The notes: a model not told the origin generated them from the letters alone. A DNA stretch of 64,000 bases from Hydractinia symbiolongicarpus (GCF_029227915.1 NC_079880.1:15454001-15518000); one strand, 5' to 3'. Positions 38,405 through 51,810 are shown, counted from the first letter of the stretch. Made by a program: numbers and translations.

Positions 38405-40870
38405 GTCTTTTCTTTTCTTTCTTTTCAATTTATTTAAAGTCGATTATTCACATATTTACAATAGTTTCCAAAAAAAAAAGTAATTAAGAAAACTAATCTA
38501 AATCGACTAAATTTTTTTATGTTTACAATTAAATAAAATCATTTATTTTATATATATAAACAATAATAACAACAAAGTTCTATAAAGGGACCTTACATTC
38601 ATCACAGTTACATTTAGATCCGTCCCACATTTTAATCATGCTTTTAAAAACTTTAAGGTTGTCACATCGTTTCAAATGTGATGGTAGGTTATTCCAAATC
38701 TTTGGTCCCAGGGCTGATAAGCTATTAGTTCCAAAAGTCGCGGTCCTTTTCCTTGAGACTACCAAATTATTTGTATTTTGTTCTCTGACTGTCCTACCGT
38801 TATCATTTAAACAAAATATATCTTTCATAAAAAGAGGGCTGCTGTTATTTATAGTTTTAGAGATTTCTATACACAATGACCGTAAGCGATTTACATTCAT
38901 GTGACTCTTGCTGGAATTTTTAAGTAAATTTTCGTATGTACTTACCGTATCATTATACAGAAATCTTAATGCTCGTTTTTGTATCATTTCGACTTTAGAT
39001 AAAGATTTAGAAGAAGAAAAATGCCATATAAGGGAACAATAATTGAAATTTGCGTAGATAAAACTTTGAACTAAAATATATTTTGCTTGAAAGGATAAGA
39101 AACTTCTAAATCGAAATAAGGCATTTAGTTGGGCTGATGCTTTGCGACACAAATCACTAACGTGTCTGTCAAAATTTAATTTATTGTCTATAGTCACACC
39201 TAGTAATTTCACGTTATTTTCACTTTCAATAGTTTTATTTCCTATATTAAATTTTAGACCTAAATTATCTGCCTTATTCTTTGTCAGAATTATCGAGTGA
39301 AACTTTTCAGGGTTTGCAATCATTTTATTCTCTTTTACCCAGGAGAGGGCAGTTTTAGCTTCGTTTTCTAAAGTATTTATCAAATTAGGAATAGAATTTG
39401 AGAAGTTGGATATTGTGTTATCATCAGCGTAATTATGTAGCATATATTTTTCTATAAAAAGAAACAAATCATTTATAAATATATTGAATATGATAGGTCC
39501 CAAAATAGAACCTTGTGGTACACCAGATAAGATAATTTGAAATAGACTATAGATCCCATTTATTCGAGTGGCTTGCTCTCTATCAGTAAGATAAGATAGA
39601 ATGAATTGAAGAGACTTATTGTCAAATCCATAAGCAGCTAGTTTCGCAATTAGTAAGTCATGTGGTACACAGTCAAAAGCTTTTGAAAGATCCATCAAGA
39701 TCGCACCCACCACATAATTCTTATCAAGTTTACTCTTTCATTCCTCTATTAAGCGAATTAGTACTTGTTGGGTACTATAGCATTTCCTATAGGCGGAGAG
39801 AAAGGTCGACAATTTTGATTCCATATAAGCGGTTATTTGTTCTTTCATAACCCTTTCGTAAAATTTAGAAAAAACATTTAAAACACTGACAGGCCTGTAG
39901 TTTGATATTTTAGTTTTATCTTTTTCTCCCTTATCCAATGGCGTTACAGCAGCTCGCTTAGCTTTGCTTGGAAATTTGTTTGAAACTATGCTACTATTTA
40001 TAGCATCTGTTAGTGGCGTTACTAGGTGCCTTTTTGCTAATTTTGTCAGCTTTGATGGTATTGTATCTTCACCTGTTGATACTTTGGTGTTTAAATCATT
40101 AAACAGTTTAGAAATTGTATTTTCATCAACTTCTTGGAATGTGAAGTTCTCATTGTTGTTAGAATCATTGATTTCCTTTATTTTAATGATACTTGGATGA
40201 TTTTCAAAACTATCAACAATTTCTTCAATCATTTTTGACTTATCATTTACATTCTTATATTTTATAGGATTTGGTTTCATGCCACAAGAATTTTCTAAAA
40301 TATTGATGTAGTATTCGTTGAAAAGTTTGGTTAGCTGTTTTTTATCAGTAACTAAACTTTCATTTTGAACGATCGCTATATCTCCTTTGCTTATTCCACT
40401 TTTATTTGATATCAAGGGTTTAACAGTTTCCCAAAACGTTTTTTTGGAAATAAAACCTGATTCTGTTACCCTTTTGAAATGGTTTTTGATAGCCTTTTTG
40501 CGTAAATTTACACACTTGTTTCTCTGTTTTTTGTACGTGATTTTGTTTTCAGAAGTAGGATTTTTATTGTATTTATTTTTGAACCTAGACCTTGTATATA
40601 TTGCCTTTTTTAACTCTTTTGTCATAAATGGTGCCTCGTTTCCACGCAGAGTTTTTTGCTTCTGTGGGGCATGCTTTTCTATGATAGATGTGAAAACATT
40701 GATGAGGTTTTCATAATTCAGTTCAGGATCTTTACTATTACAAATAAAATTTGCGTTCTCAACATCACGTAAAAAGTTGGCTTCATTAAAATTTTTGTAA
40801 CTTCTGTAAATAATTTTCTTGGATGCTAAGCGTGCTAAATGAGATTTTAAAAATGTTGTTACCATGTGTA
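38405..40870 (-). mobile_element. CR1/L2-like LINE, 5'-truncated
   Basis: The 3' end at about 38405-38450 (on the minus strand GTCGATTT, ATAAATTGAAA, then AAAGAAAAG repeats) resembles that of the LINE at 28891. The 5' end falls within ORF2 at about 40870, so the endonuclease is missing. The RT frame is almost intact. Confidence 0.8.
38580..40865 (-). pseudogene. LINE ORF2 reverse transcriptase, one in-frame TGA
   Basis: 377 and 375 residues in the same frame, separated only by TGA at 39735-39737 where the sister LINE has TGG (Trp). Motifs: KISNYRPVSVLNVFSKFYE, MDLSKAFDCVPHDLL, GVPQGSILGPIIFN and YADDNTI; C-terminus with CNCDEC. It is the least decayed RT in the window. Confidence 0.85.
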
Positions 40871-42339
40871 CAAGGGGAATGGGGTCTTCGAAGGGCTTAC
40901 ATATCTACGCTTTAAAATATTATTGCAGTTTTTTTCTGTATCTTTCTGCAAAAAAATGCCTCGTTATTTCAACCTTAATACCTTAGACCTGTCGTAGTTA
41001 CCAATATTGTCCTTTTTTTAAGTAACGTGTTATACTTAATAATCATTAAGGTGATTTTTCGGGCAGGGGTGATCTGTACATTCGGGAAAACTGTAAGTCG
41101 AAAGCAAAGCATACAATGGGGTATAAGATGGACGATTTTTAGTACGTACACATTTTTAAATAGACCCATTATAGTAGTTGTTGACAACTGATTTTTGTCT
41201 GTTTTACCCGCATGTGACTGTTTTATCCTTGAACTATAACTTCATTTTTGGATTGCTTATTTGATCAATTATATATTTTTTAGAGTCAAAAAGAGGACAA
41301 ATTTGATGGAGATCCTAACTGGAATAATAAAAGACGTACTTGTAAATGATTAAAGAAAAAGTTTCATACGTTACAACCAGTAAACCACAAGGTTTTTTGG
41401 CTCGAAGTTGCAGAAAAACTTGCCACCATTAACATTGAACGGATGCATATATCAATAGATTTTGTTTTTGCAGATTTAGTAGTTTGTTTAGCAGATTTTA
41501 TAGATTATGCCTTTAAATTTTTTATAAATTTGATAAATTTTCTATAAATTTGATTTAAAAATATAAAAGCTGCATATCTATAGTAGACCTGCAGCTTTAA
41601 TATTTTTAAAGTAATCTTGGCCTGATTTTTAATATATTTTTATGTTGTATGATATATATTTTTACATTTTTTATGCGTGTGTCTGAAAAAAGTGTTGTTT
41701 GTCCTAAAATCTTATTTTTTGATTGGGATTTTTTTTAAATAAATATTTGTAAAGTATTATTTAAAATGCTTCACAGACTGCATTTTAAGCATTTTGAAAA
41801 TACCAATTGTGCATGCAAAACAGTATAAATATAATCCAATTTATAGTGAGGTAGAATGTAGCAAGAAATTCAGCCGTATATCACTGTATATAATACTGCG
41901 CAAAATAATTCTTTAAAAAACTTAACTGGAAATATTTTGTTATTCTTTCCGGATCCTAATAGTTATAGACTGTTTGCTGCTCTTGAAAAAATCTCCTAGA
42001 AACAAAATCGAATGTGCATGTAACTTCCAGATTTAAACCTAGCATAGAAGCTTGCAGAGGTAGAATGTGCACACGTGATGAGGTAAAACGCATTGAGTAC
42101 TCTTTCGTTGTGCACTTCTCGTGTTGGTGCAACCTCGACCCCAGGGTTTATAAAAAGAGACCCAGCCCTGGGGTCAAAGTTGGTGTTGGGGCTAATCATC
42201 GCTTTGGAAAAGTAAGGGGTGCATATGTATCAGCTTTGAAAGAACAACTGTCGTATCACGGTAAACAAGGGCGGCAAGTAGTTGCAACTATATACTAGTA
42301 TTGTTATTTAAAAACGTAACTTTTGATTTCTTTAAAATA
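40871..42339. other. AT-rich non-coding DNA
   Basis: No convincing gene. A 94-codon frame at 42014-42298 has no recognisable domain and an antisense frame of similar size. Confidence 0.35.
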
Positions 42340-42910
42340 ATCTTTAAAATAACATTACAAGAGAAATGTTACAAAAACGTTTGATCGTATACCGTTCTTA
42401 TAACGTCACACTAATAACGTTAAAAATACGTGACAGTGACTTTTAGAAATCGTTATTTTAAGAACGTTTCTAAAACGTTTAATTTGAGTTAGTGTAAATG
42501 ACGTTACAAAATAGATGTTACATAAACGTTTAATCTTATACTGCTTTTTTAACGTCAAGCTAATAACGTTAAAAATACGTCATTTAGTGGCGTGCAAAAA
42601 ACGTTTTTTTTCACAACGTTTATTAAACGTTAACTTTATGTTTGTCTTAATAAAGTTAGAAAAGAAACGTTACAAAAACGTTTGATCGTATACCGTTTTA
42701 ATAACGTCACATTAATAACGTTAAAAATACGTCATTTAAGCGGTATTTGAAGAACGTTATTTTCATACCGTTTTAAAAACGTTTAATTTAGGTTTGTGTG
42801 GAAAACGTTGCAAAAGAAGCGTTTAAATAACGTCATTTTTTGGTTCCGAACGTTGCAACCACAAAAACACTTCAAAATAACGTTATAATAACGTTATGTG
42901 CCCACTGGGT
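42340..42910. repeat. AACGTT-rich repeat, three ~150-bp units
   Basis: GTTACAAAAACGTTTGATC-type blocks recur at about 42370, 42515 and 42670, each followed by AACGTCA and TAATAACGTTAAAAATACG. The right edge reads AACGTTATGTGCCCACTGGG, a terminus seen in DNA transposons. It is probably a MITE with internal repetition. Confidence 0.6.
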
Positions 42911-45529
42911 AAGTACCAAATTTTACGTGTACATTCTTGACAATGTGAATGCAATCAAAACGCCCTGTACATAGATCCGAAAAGTTTGTGCTATTGGTTC
43001 ACGAATGACACCACGTAACAAAGAAACTGTGCTTTGTTATTTCCCGTAACTGATACCTAGATTTAGTTGTAACATATATCGGAATTAATTGTCTTTAACA
43101 ATGACCAAGAAATATTGTAAGTTAGTTTTGAATGTTTGGAACCTAGTATTTGAGGCCTAGTCTGGATAAAGGCGAGCAGTGAAATTGTTTTTCTATCAAT
43201 GTCTTTTTATCTTAAAAGTGTTTTAAAGTGCCTTAACCAGGCGTCATTAATCTTATTTTCTCTATTGTTGTAAACAATAGAATAACCTGAAAAAACAAAA
43301 ATTCAATAGAACTAAAAGAAAACAAATCTGCTAAACTCTAAAGTCGTGTTTTACTATTAAGAACAAAATAATGGCCGGACTGAAAAAGGCTAGAATAATA
43401 CGAACAACTAAGCAAAGTTGCGTTTGTGAAACACCAAAATTTAAGCAAAGAAAACATCAGCCAAATATTTGTCTTTGTTATATAAAAACCCTATATGGGA
43501 TTAAGGAGATTTTTCAGTTTATTCCAATAAAATGTAGCGAAAAATCTTGTCCCAAAAGCTCTAATTTGCAAAGGATTATTCCATCAATTCGCATAAAAAA
43601 AGATTCTGTGTTTACCTCTCAAAATTTAATAGATTGTAGCGAGAAAAACTTGTAGGATCTAGATAATAAAATTGTAGCCTAGTGACTTCTTTAAAGATAT
43701 CAGAATTTGTTTTCTCTCATTAGAAAGCTTAGACGCGAGCCAATGTGTGAGTGCAAATCTAGAATTCAAATCAACCAATAAACATAAAATTAACCAATGA
43801 GCACAAAATCAACATGGCCACATATTTAAACTTAAATTTACTTTAAACTTGAAAATAAGAGGGTTTTGTGAAAGAATTGGATTTTCTTTTTGATATTATT
43901 GAATCAGTAAGTAATCAGTAAATCACGTGTTTACTGCGTAACTATTCATAAACAAGAACATCTTCTTTGTGTCTTTTTTGGGTTGTGTTTTCAATAAAAT
44001 TGCAAAAGCACCTCTATCCATAACATTCTGCTATTAGAAACCAAGCTTTAGAAAAAAATTATTAAAAAGAATTTGAGATATGAAATTTTTAAAATCTGTT
44101 CCATTTTACCATCCACTAGTTATGAAGCGTTTCTTTTTTCTTTCATATCAAGTGGCTATTCTTCTAACCAGGTGATTATCCAGGTCTTATGGTCAGTAGT
44201 ATCAGCGACCCTCTGGTTTTCTAAAAAGGTCACACTGTGCTCGCAGACTTGGATTTGTTAGTCAAGCAACTTAGTTTTATCTCTATTATAATGCCCATAT
44301 AATGCCCGTATACATCTGTCTGTCACGCAAAATGGTAACCGCGATAGCGAGACATACGAAATGCGGTAAATAAAGGATGGGCGGAACTGTGCATTTACTC
44401 ACGGGCCACCGACTAATATATATATTTCATATAATTAGTTCAGCTCTAGGAAAATCTTTCTGTTCTTGATTGATATCTCCGTTGTATTTTGTAAGTGTCC
44501 TTTTTAAGAGGTTAGGATTAAAAAATCAATTTAACTTGGTGCTGGAAAATATTCCCGTTGTTGTCTTTATTTTACAGAAAGAAGACTTTAAACACGCATT
44601 GCTTTCAATGTGTTAGACAACAGTATTTTCTATTTCATGCACACCTTCATCCAACAAGCTCGTTTAAAGGGATTTTGCCTTTAAAATAAACCTGTGATAA
44701 ATCGACTTTTTGACAAGAGATACTGAGAACAAAGATGTTCATAACAAAAATATCTATTTATTTATCTTTTAAACACATCACTTAAACCTGCTCCTGACCA
44801 CACTCGTTTTGGCAGACTGATAATTGTCACTCGTTGTTTGACAGGCTATCTTAATTATTTCGTTCTATTTCATTTCATATTGAATTAAACTATTCTTTCT
44901 TCTGTTGTATTATGTTCAGGGGCGCTAATTTTTATGAAGTTGCCAGCGTTAACAATTCTCGTTTATCAACAAACGGGTTGCTGGGAGTACAATACTACAC
45001 TGGTTAACCATCAGGCACTATTTCTGCAAATCAATAGCTATTTTCAATAGAACGATCATTGGTTTCATTAAATTGTCCCCGTTGATAAACTTGGTCTATA
45101 ATGATACGAGTGCAGGAGATCCTTGAAACTAGGATTTTTAGCACAAAAATCTATATGATATAAGTTCATTTTGACTTCATATCTTTAATATAGCACTGAC
45201 ACAGTCACAGGCGACATGATTGAAAGAGTGCAAGCACAAAATGGGGGAGATGTAAATTCTCCATATCATCCACACATGGTTGTAGAATGCGTTTTAAATT
45301 GTCGGAACTTCCATTAGCAAGTATGAAAGGTCAAAAGTTGGTTTGCACTAAAGCAAACATCAAAATCAAAACTTAAAAATATTTTACATATAATATAACA
45401 AAAAACATTATTTTCTTGTAAATATTTTGCTTGCTGAAGCCTTGAAAACAAGCACCCTAATAGTAATGGTCTAGTTGAATATTTTCTTATGATATTGAAA
45501 ATATGATTCTTTTTCGCTTTTTGATATAA
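42911..45529. other. Non-coding host DNA
   Basis: No supported gene. A 94-codon frame (43371-43655) has scattered Cys residues but no family resemblance. 44285-44420 looks like the edge of a dispersed repeat (TCTATTATAATGCC, CATCTGTCTGTCACGC). Confidence 0.35.
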
Positions 45530-45538
45530 GTCCTGCAC

Positions 45539-47188
45539 AAGTTTACTAAATGACGTACCAACGTGCCATACGTGTCAACGTTCCATACGTGTCAACGTGC
45601 CATACGTGTCAAAGTGTCATACGTGCCAACAAAAATTGACGTGCCAACGTACCATAGGTGCCAACGTGTCAAAAAATGCGACGTGCCAACGTGCCATACG
45701 TGCCAAAAAAGTTGACGTGCCAACGTGGCATATTTTTTCGAAGTGCCATGATATTTTGACGTGCCACGATTTCTTGACGTGCCATAATTTTTCGACGTGC
45801 CATGATATTTTGACGTGTCACGATTTTTCGACGTGCCATAATTTTTTGACGTGCCATTTTTTTGTGTGAAAAATTTCTGTAAACGAGAGTTTGTTATCTT
45901 GAGAAATGTTGGTATAAGAGAATTGGCATGTTAGTAGAATTGTTCTATTTTATACAAAACCGAACCTAAAGATCGAGTAAAACTCGAAACAAACGTGACA
46001 ATAATACATAGATGTAGAATAATACTCTAGAAATAGAAATCATTTCCATTTTAATCGAAAATATTATAATAAATGTTATATAGAATTATCCAAAAAAGAT
46101 AGTAAATTGTGAAAAAATGAAAACTATCAAACCTTTATCCAAGTCTTATTTCGCCCTTTAAGATTTCTAAATAAAGATACAAATGAAAATATATGCATTC
46201 TTTGCCTGTTTCAAAATGATTATAAAATTTGGAGGGAAAAACACAAAACACCATAAACAGAATAATTGTATTATGCAACTCGCTTAATTAATAAAATATG
46301 TAACAGAACGTAATATATAAAATGTATTTTGTCTTGGATGAATATGAATCGTCTCACATGCTACTAACAACAATACTAGTATTTTTAGTGAATTCATCGA
46401 CATCTACTTTCTTTACATCATTCACGTGCAAAATTTTCAATGGTGTTCGTACATTGGACCAAGGAGGTGGTGGTCTGTACACGCCAACGTTAAAAAAATC
46501 TTGAATAATCGTTCACATGTTTTTTTTAATTGAAAATTGCAGTAAAACTGCTTGACCTTTTTATTGGCGGTATGAATGGTTATCAGTTGCGAAGTGTCAT
46601 AAAAAAGTGCAAAAGCTTTCCATCGATCATAAACAATGTCTTACCTGACTCCATCCATATCAACAAACTAAGGAACAAACGTACATACGCGGAATAGAAC
46701 CAACTGAAACCACCAATAAAAATTGCGTATAAAAATAAATAATAGAATAAGTTCCGTTCAAAATCTCGCTTTTACCAATTATTTTCTTCTCTCTCTCTCC
46801 AACCTTCTACTGCGAAAAATTTCTTTCAATTCTCAAAATAGCGACAGAAGAAAAAAGTGTCTGGGTGCAGCGAGACGAGCGATCCCAGTTTCTATCGGTG
46901 TTCATTCAAAAGAAATTGCAACAAAAAAGTCTGCACTAAAAACTCGTGGCACGTCAAAATATTATGGCACGTCGAAAAATCGTGGCACGTCAAAATATCA
47001 TGGCACGTCGAAAGATTATGGCACGTTGGCACGTCAACTTTTTTGGCAGGTATGGCACGTCAAATATTTTTGGCACGTGTAGCACGTTGGCACGTCCCAT
47101 TTTTGTTGGCACGTATGGCACGTTGACACGTATGGCACTTTGGCACGTAAGACACGTATGGCACGTTGGCACGTCATTTAGCAAACTC
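45539..47188. mobile_element. Mutator-like foldback transposon with 9-bp TSD
   Basis: 1650 bp. Flanked by GTCCTGCAC at 45530-45538 and 47189-47197. The ends start AAGTTTACTAAATGACGT and, inverted, GAGTTTGCTAAATGACGT. The inverted repeats are long (about 330 and 240 bp) and built of 17-20-bp units with the core GACGTGCCA. The 1.08-kb interior has no long reading frame, so it is non-autonomous. A nine-base duplication with long subterminally repetitive TIRs fits the Mutator superfamily. Confidence 0.75.
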
Positions 47189-47197
47189 GTCCTGCAC

Positions 47198-48664
47198 AGA
47201 AGAATCAGCTCTTGTACTAACCGATTGAATTTAAATTTAATTGGCTTCTTGACAGTAAGTAACTAAATAAGTAACAGGAAATTTAATTATTTGGTGATTC
47301 CATCCTAACAGTTGCCTTTTCGTCCCTTCTGACTGTAACTGTGTTACATTACCGCCAGAGATACGTATAGCAAGGTTAGCATTGCTCTAATTTGGACGCA
47401 CAAACCGGTTCGCGGTTAGTAGATAGCTCGAAATGATCGAAAAGCACAACATTTAAAGTGGGGACTCACACTTGAACGCTTATTTACAAGCCGAATGCGT
47501 TACCACTACACCATCTCCACTAACATTGAGAGTAATCAGAAGGCGAAAAAGAAGAACAGATTAAATATTAAGATTTTAAGTCAGCATTTTGGCATGCAGA
47601 AATAGTTGAATTGGCATGGAGATATTCCAACGTACTAAAGAATCCTGTGTTAATGAAAATACTGTGATTGGTGAAAATTTTATAGATCTTTTTTCAGACG
47701 CTGTTCCGTGGGTCTTTCGTCTGACTTCTTTAGATTTAAATTGTACATTTTTTCATGGATTTTTAATCTTGTTTTATTTTGTATTTTAAACCCGAAGATG
47801 ATCAAATTATAGATCGATTGTTGGTTTCTACTTTAGTTGGTATAAACAACTTTCTATTATGATCTGATTTGCGTTGAGAACAACAGACATGCTTTAAAAA
47901 ATCTAAACATCCACCACAGTAATCAAAGGATATAAAATATTTTCAGAATATTGCCAAAACGTTTTTTAAAAAAGAAGGATATAGTTACAAAAATTCAATA
48001 TTAAAGGGCATTTAGCTTTTATATAACTTATGCTTTAAATGTCATTTTGATTTGTCTTTTTCGTACCTCCTTTAAATTGACGTTCAAGCATTTTAAGCAC
48101 AAGATGAAATTTTAATTTTGTTTTATTTTGTATTTTAAGACTAAAATACACCTTCAACAAGACGTATAATATACGTAAACTAGCTCGCCAGCAAAGTTTA
48201 TAAAAAGCTCTCTATGAAATTGTGATTTCTGTTACGAAGTTAGACACGACATATATTGCTATTCGGATAGGCAATAGTATTGATAGAAAATTCCTCGAAA
48301 TTTCTATTTTCGTTAGGTCAGTCTGGAGTAAACTGACTGACAAGAAGAGGAAAGACCACAAGCTCCACCTAAAATTTTTGAAATTCAGTAACAAAAAGAA
48401 AAAAAAAAAAGCCAAAAAGCCATATTTAATTTTCCCGCAAGTGGTGCAAGTTGGACTTTGAACCCTAGATGTCTATATTTTTGTGCAATTGATTTTCATC
48501 AAATTTGCATGAAAGGTCTTGCATTAAGGAATTTACAAAATTTTGTAGATTGTTTCTTAAACTGTTTCAGTTTTTTTAGAATGCTATATAAATATAAATG
48601 TAATTTTTATTTATTAATTACATTGTATGTAATTTAGCTATGGTTTAAAAATACATGTTATTTC
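47198..48664. other. Non-coding host DNA with a tRNA pseudogene
   Basis: Apart from the tRNA-like sequence at 47458-47520, no gene seen. An 79-codon Lys-rich frame near 48222-48461 has no recognisable domain. Confidence 0.35.
47458..47520 (-). pseudogene. tRNA-like pseudogene, 63 nt
   Basis: The minus strand has acceptor halves GTGGAGA / TCCCCAC (6 of 7 paired), an excellent A box (TGGTGTAGTGGTAACGC) and a loop that would hold a TGT anticodon. The T arm is about 9 nt short and the B box degenerate (GTTCAAGTGTG), so it is a pseudogene or SINE head. Confidence 0.55.
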
Positions 48665-48670
48665 CAGTAC

Positions 48671-49223
48671 TATGGTGGCCGAGAACTGCCACAAAAAAAA
48701 CTCTGTTTAATGGCTTTGTTAATTGATTTATTTATTTATAAATTTATTAAATTTCTGTTTTTTGTTTTTTATTAACTTTTATTTTACTTCTACTTTCAAT
48801 TTAATTTATTTTTAATTTGCTTTTTCTATTTTAATTTATTTCACTTTGCATAAAAAATCAGCAGCTTTTATCTTTTTTTTATTTTGTTTTTAATTCAATT
48901 TTAATTTAAACTTGTTTTGCATTTACTTAAGTTTTTAATTTAAAAAAATAAATTGAATTTAAGAAATTAAATTTAAAATCTGGCTTGGCGGAGAGCAGCC
49001 ATAGTATACTATAATGCAATTCGAACACCTGGTTTCTATATTGTCATAAGGACATGTAGTGTTAGACATCTTGTTGCTTTATTGTTATTATAGAAACCAG
49101 GTGTACCTGACACCTGGTTTCTATATTGTCATAAGCTCCTGTATTGTTGGACACGGACGTAACTTCGTGCTTAGTCCCTTACCTTACTCAGACGCTTAGT
49201 ACTCACAGTTCTCGGCCACCATA
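48671..49223. mobile_element. 553-bp MITE with 18-bp perfect TIRs and CAGTAC TSD
   Basis: TIRs TATGGTGGCCGAGAACTG at 48671-48688 and inverted at 49206-49223. CAGTAC lies at 48665-48670 and 49224-49229. The interior is very AT-rich and contains an ACACCTGGTTTCTATA block twice directly and once inverted (about 49027-49130). No coding capacity. Confidence 0.75.
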
Positions 49224-49229
49224 CAGTAC

Positions 49230-51387
49230 TAATTGTGAATTTAGTTTTAAATGTTCTCGATGTTTAAATTCACCATATTCTTAGGTTCCAAGGTCTTTTT
49301 CAAATAGTGTTCTGAAATTTATTTTATATAGCTGTCTGTTTTGATTTTCTTAAAATTGTTGTTATAATTGGTTAGCATTAGCAATTTGATCAATTTGACT
49401 GTGAGCTTTAGTTTGTCCATGACTACTTCTAAGATTCCTAGTTGTTAATTTAATCCTCAAAGTTTTAAAAAAAACATAACCAAAAAAGGGTTGCTTGCTT
49501 ATTAATGTAAGCCTCGATTTCAAAAAGTAGTATTTTGTTTTTAATTCTGGATTTTAAAGGTTTAATCTAATTTGACAAAAACATCTACTGTTTTACAGAA
49601 TTGTGGTAACTGAATAACTTAAAAAAAAAGTTATAAAAATGTCCTCGCTAAGAAGTTTTTAATGCAAAAATAGGTAAATTGGCAATTGCGCCCCCTGCAT
49701 TCCCAGCAGTACGCGCATGTTTTGCTTCGCAAAAGATACGAGTATGTTTCGCTCCGCTTAACACTTCACCTAAGGAGAAAAAAATCCTGTATCCGCCCCT
49801 GAATTAATTTCAGTGTTTTCAAAAAATCTATTAATTACATTAACAACAGTTTTACCATATGCGATCCCTCTTTTTTGCCTACAACAATATGTGTGTTTGT
49901 ACAATACTTCGCAAACTTTGATAAACATTGGTGAGTCATTTACGTGAAATATTTTTAATGCAACATTATATGAGTAACTTCAGTCTCTAATAATGACATA
50001 GTCTGATGTCTCGGTAGAGTAAAGGTATGGTGAGCGCCCAGCGTGGTTAATAGACGACGTACTACTGTAATTTTTGTTAATTTTGAAATTTTTGGTAATT
50101 ATTAACCAATTGGGGAAAGTTTCTGCTATAATATGGATCAATTTTTTTCTGTGAAATATTACTAAACGTTTTATCCGCAAAGATTTTTCGCAACAACTTC
50201 CATGCGTACGTAATCCTCGACGTATATAACCGTAACAGATCAAAACGTCTTCTATGCTATGATAAATGTTAGTATGCTATCACTGTGCGCGTTTATCTAT
50301 ACCGTACCAGAAAAAGAATTCGCCAATCGCAGATGGCTGCTACTAAAATTGAGTCACAAGCAGACAACGGGTCGTCTCTATAAAAGGTAATAAAAAAGCA
50401 ACTTCGTTTCCAAGACCGTCTCTTCATTGCGCTAGCGCTAACTGTAATACCTGACGTGGTATATATGGCATATGACAAAAAAACATGAGAAGAAGCGTGA
50501 AACATTACATCCCTTACATATTAATAATCAGTCAACTTCGTCCTCAGGGAATCTCGTATCTTTTCTGACATCGGGTTCGTATCGCCGTCCCGATGTCAGA
50601 AAATATACAAAATGCCACAAGGACGAAGTTGATAACCAGCCTACTGGTTCTTTTGAACTTCCAGGTTGAGGTGGACAAGGATTTCCATATTTTCCCACGC
50701 TTGCATCTAACGCATGTTACTTTTTAGGAGCTACAAAAGAATATAGAAGACATGTGCCTTTGATAATTAAATCATGTGACTTACATATTTCCCCATGTTT
50801 GGGTCTAGTGAAGCCCATGTTACCTTATAGGAGCTATAGAAGAGCGCATAGGATACGTGACTTCAATAATATGCTATAAATTTGGTCACTTTTTGTCGAC
50901 TTTTTATCTACCGATAATGTAAGCGCACAAGAAGCTCTTTATTTAATAATTATTTTTGGGTTGATTTTAAGAGTGGAAAGTGGAAAATAGTAAGAAATGC
51001 TAAGAGAATGTGTCAAGCTGATGAATGCACGTAACTGGCCGAGGCTAGCAAAATTTAAAAAATTCAGGAAATGTTATCTTTGCAGTTTTCTTTCCAAAAC
51101 TTTGTGATGAGTAAGGTAACAGGTTTGTCAATCAGGCAGGTGGTAATTTTAAAAAGGTGTAAAATTGGCACGTCGATGTAAACATCAATATCGTAGAGAT
51201 TTTAATTACATAACAATTTACATTACATTTATTACTCAACATTCAGTTATCTCTGCACTTTCACATTACACAGATAAATTGTTTTTGATGGATAGGAACA
51301 CATTGTTTCTGTTTCAATTAATTCAATTAATTCAATAAACTCAATTAATTTGATTAATTTCAATTAGTTTCAATTAATTCAATTAAT
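49230..51387. other. Non-coding host DNA
   Basis: No gene seen. It contains the foldback at 50532-50632 and a short (CAATTAATT)n-like stretch at about 51310-51385. Confidence 0.35.
50532..50632. repeat. 101-bp foldback
   Basis: Outer arms TCAACTTCGTCCT / AGGACGAAGTTGA and inner arms TTTTCTGACATCGGG / CCCGATGTCAGAAAA, with a 13-nt loop and a diverged middle section. Confidence 0.7.
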
Positions 51388-51810
51388 CTCTATAATAATA
51401 CAGAGAGTCTGTAACAGGCAAAGTGGATGTGTTCATTTTCTTTTGACATAGCCCAAAAACTTATGTCTCAAATAATAAATTTTCTGACGTTACGTCGCGA
51501 TGTCAATATCACTAATTTAACGTCAATATCTTAATTTAAACTAATGAAGCCATTACAGTGCACTTATAAATTTGAGGCCAAATTTGGAAACGATGTGGTT
51601 AGTATTTTTTACTGCGTGGGTAACTAGGTACCACCTGGGACCAATTTGGGTAAGCTTCCCAAATCTTGGTCCCCGAATTCGATTCGGAATGAACGTCAAT
51701 GAGAAACCTTCATACCCTAATATCTCTGCAACCGTTTGTCAAAGATCCATGATCCTATTTTTCCATTGTCATTTTGTCTAAGTGGATTTCTCCTTATCGA
51801 CTAGTCAATA
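51388..51810 (-). repeat. Inverted single copy of the ~600-bp GACGTC repeat
   Basis: The reverse complement shares the ordered blocks of the 12590-15360 array: GGCAAAGTGGA/TCCACTTTGCC, GAAGCCATTACAGTGCAC, GTAACTAGGTACCACCTGG, TTCGATTCGGAATG, CTAATATCTCTGCAACCG and a CTTATCGACTAGTC end. Confidence 0.75.

Noticed and set aside
7803-39737. TGA recoding suggested by single in-frame TGA codons in three LINE ORF2s
   Set aside because: The TGAs replace different residues (Trp in one, Ser in another) and other lesions are TAA, TAG and frameshifts, so ordinary decay explains them.
42014-42298. Possible host gene of 94 codons
   Set aside because: No recognisable domain, no supporting context and an antisense frame over the same DNA.
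43371-43655. Possible Cys-containing host gene of 94 codons
   Set aside because: Cys spacing fits no zinc motif I know; AT-rich unique DNA without other gene signals.
45597-47266. Frames rich in MARQNIMARRKI and CQR repeats
   Set aside because: They are readings of the GACGTGCCA repeats in the foldback TIRs.
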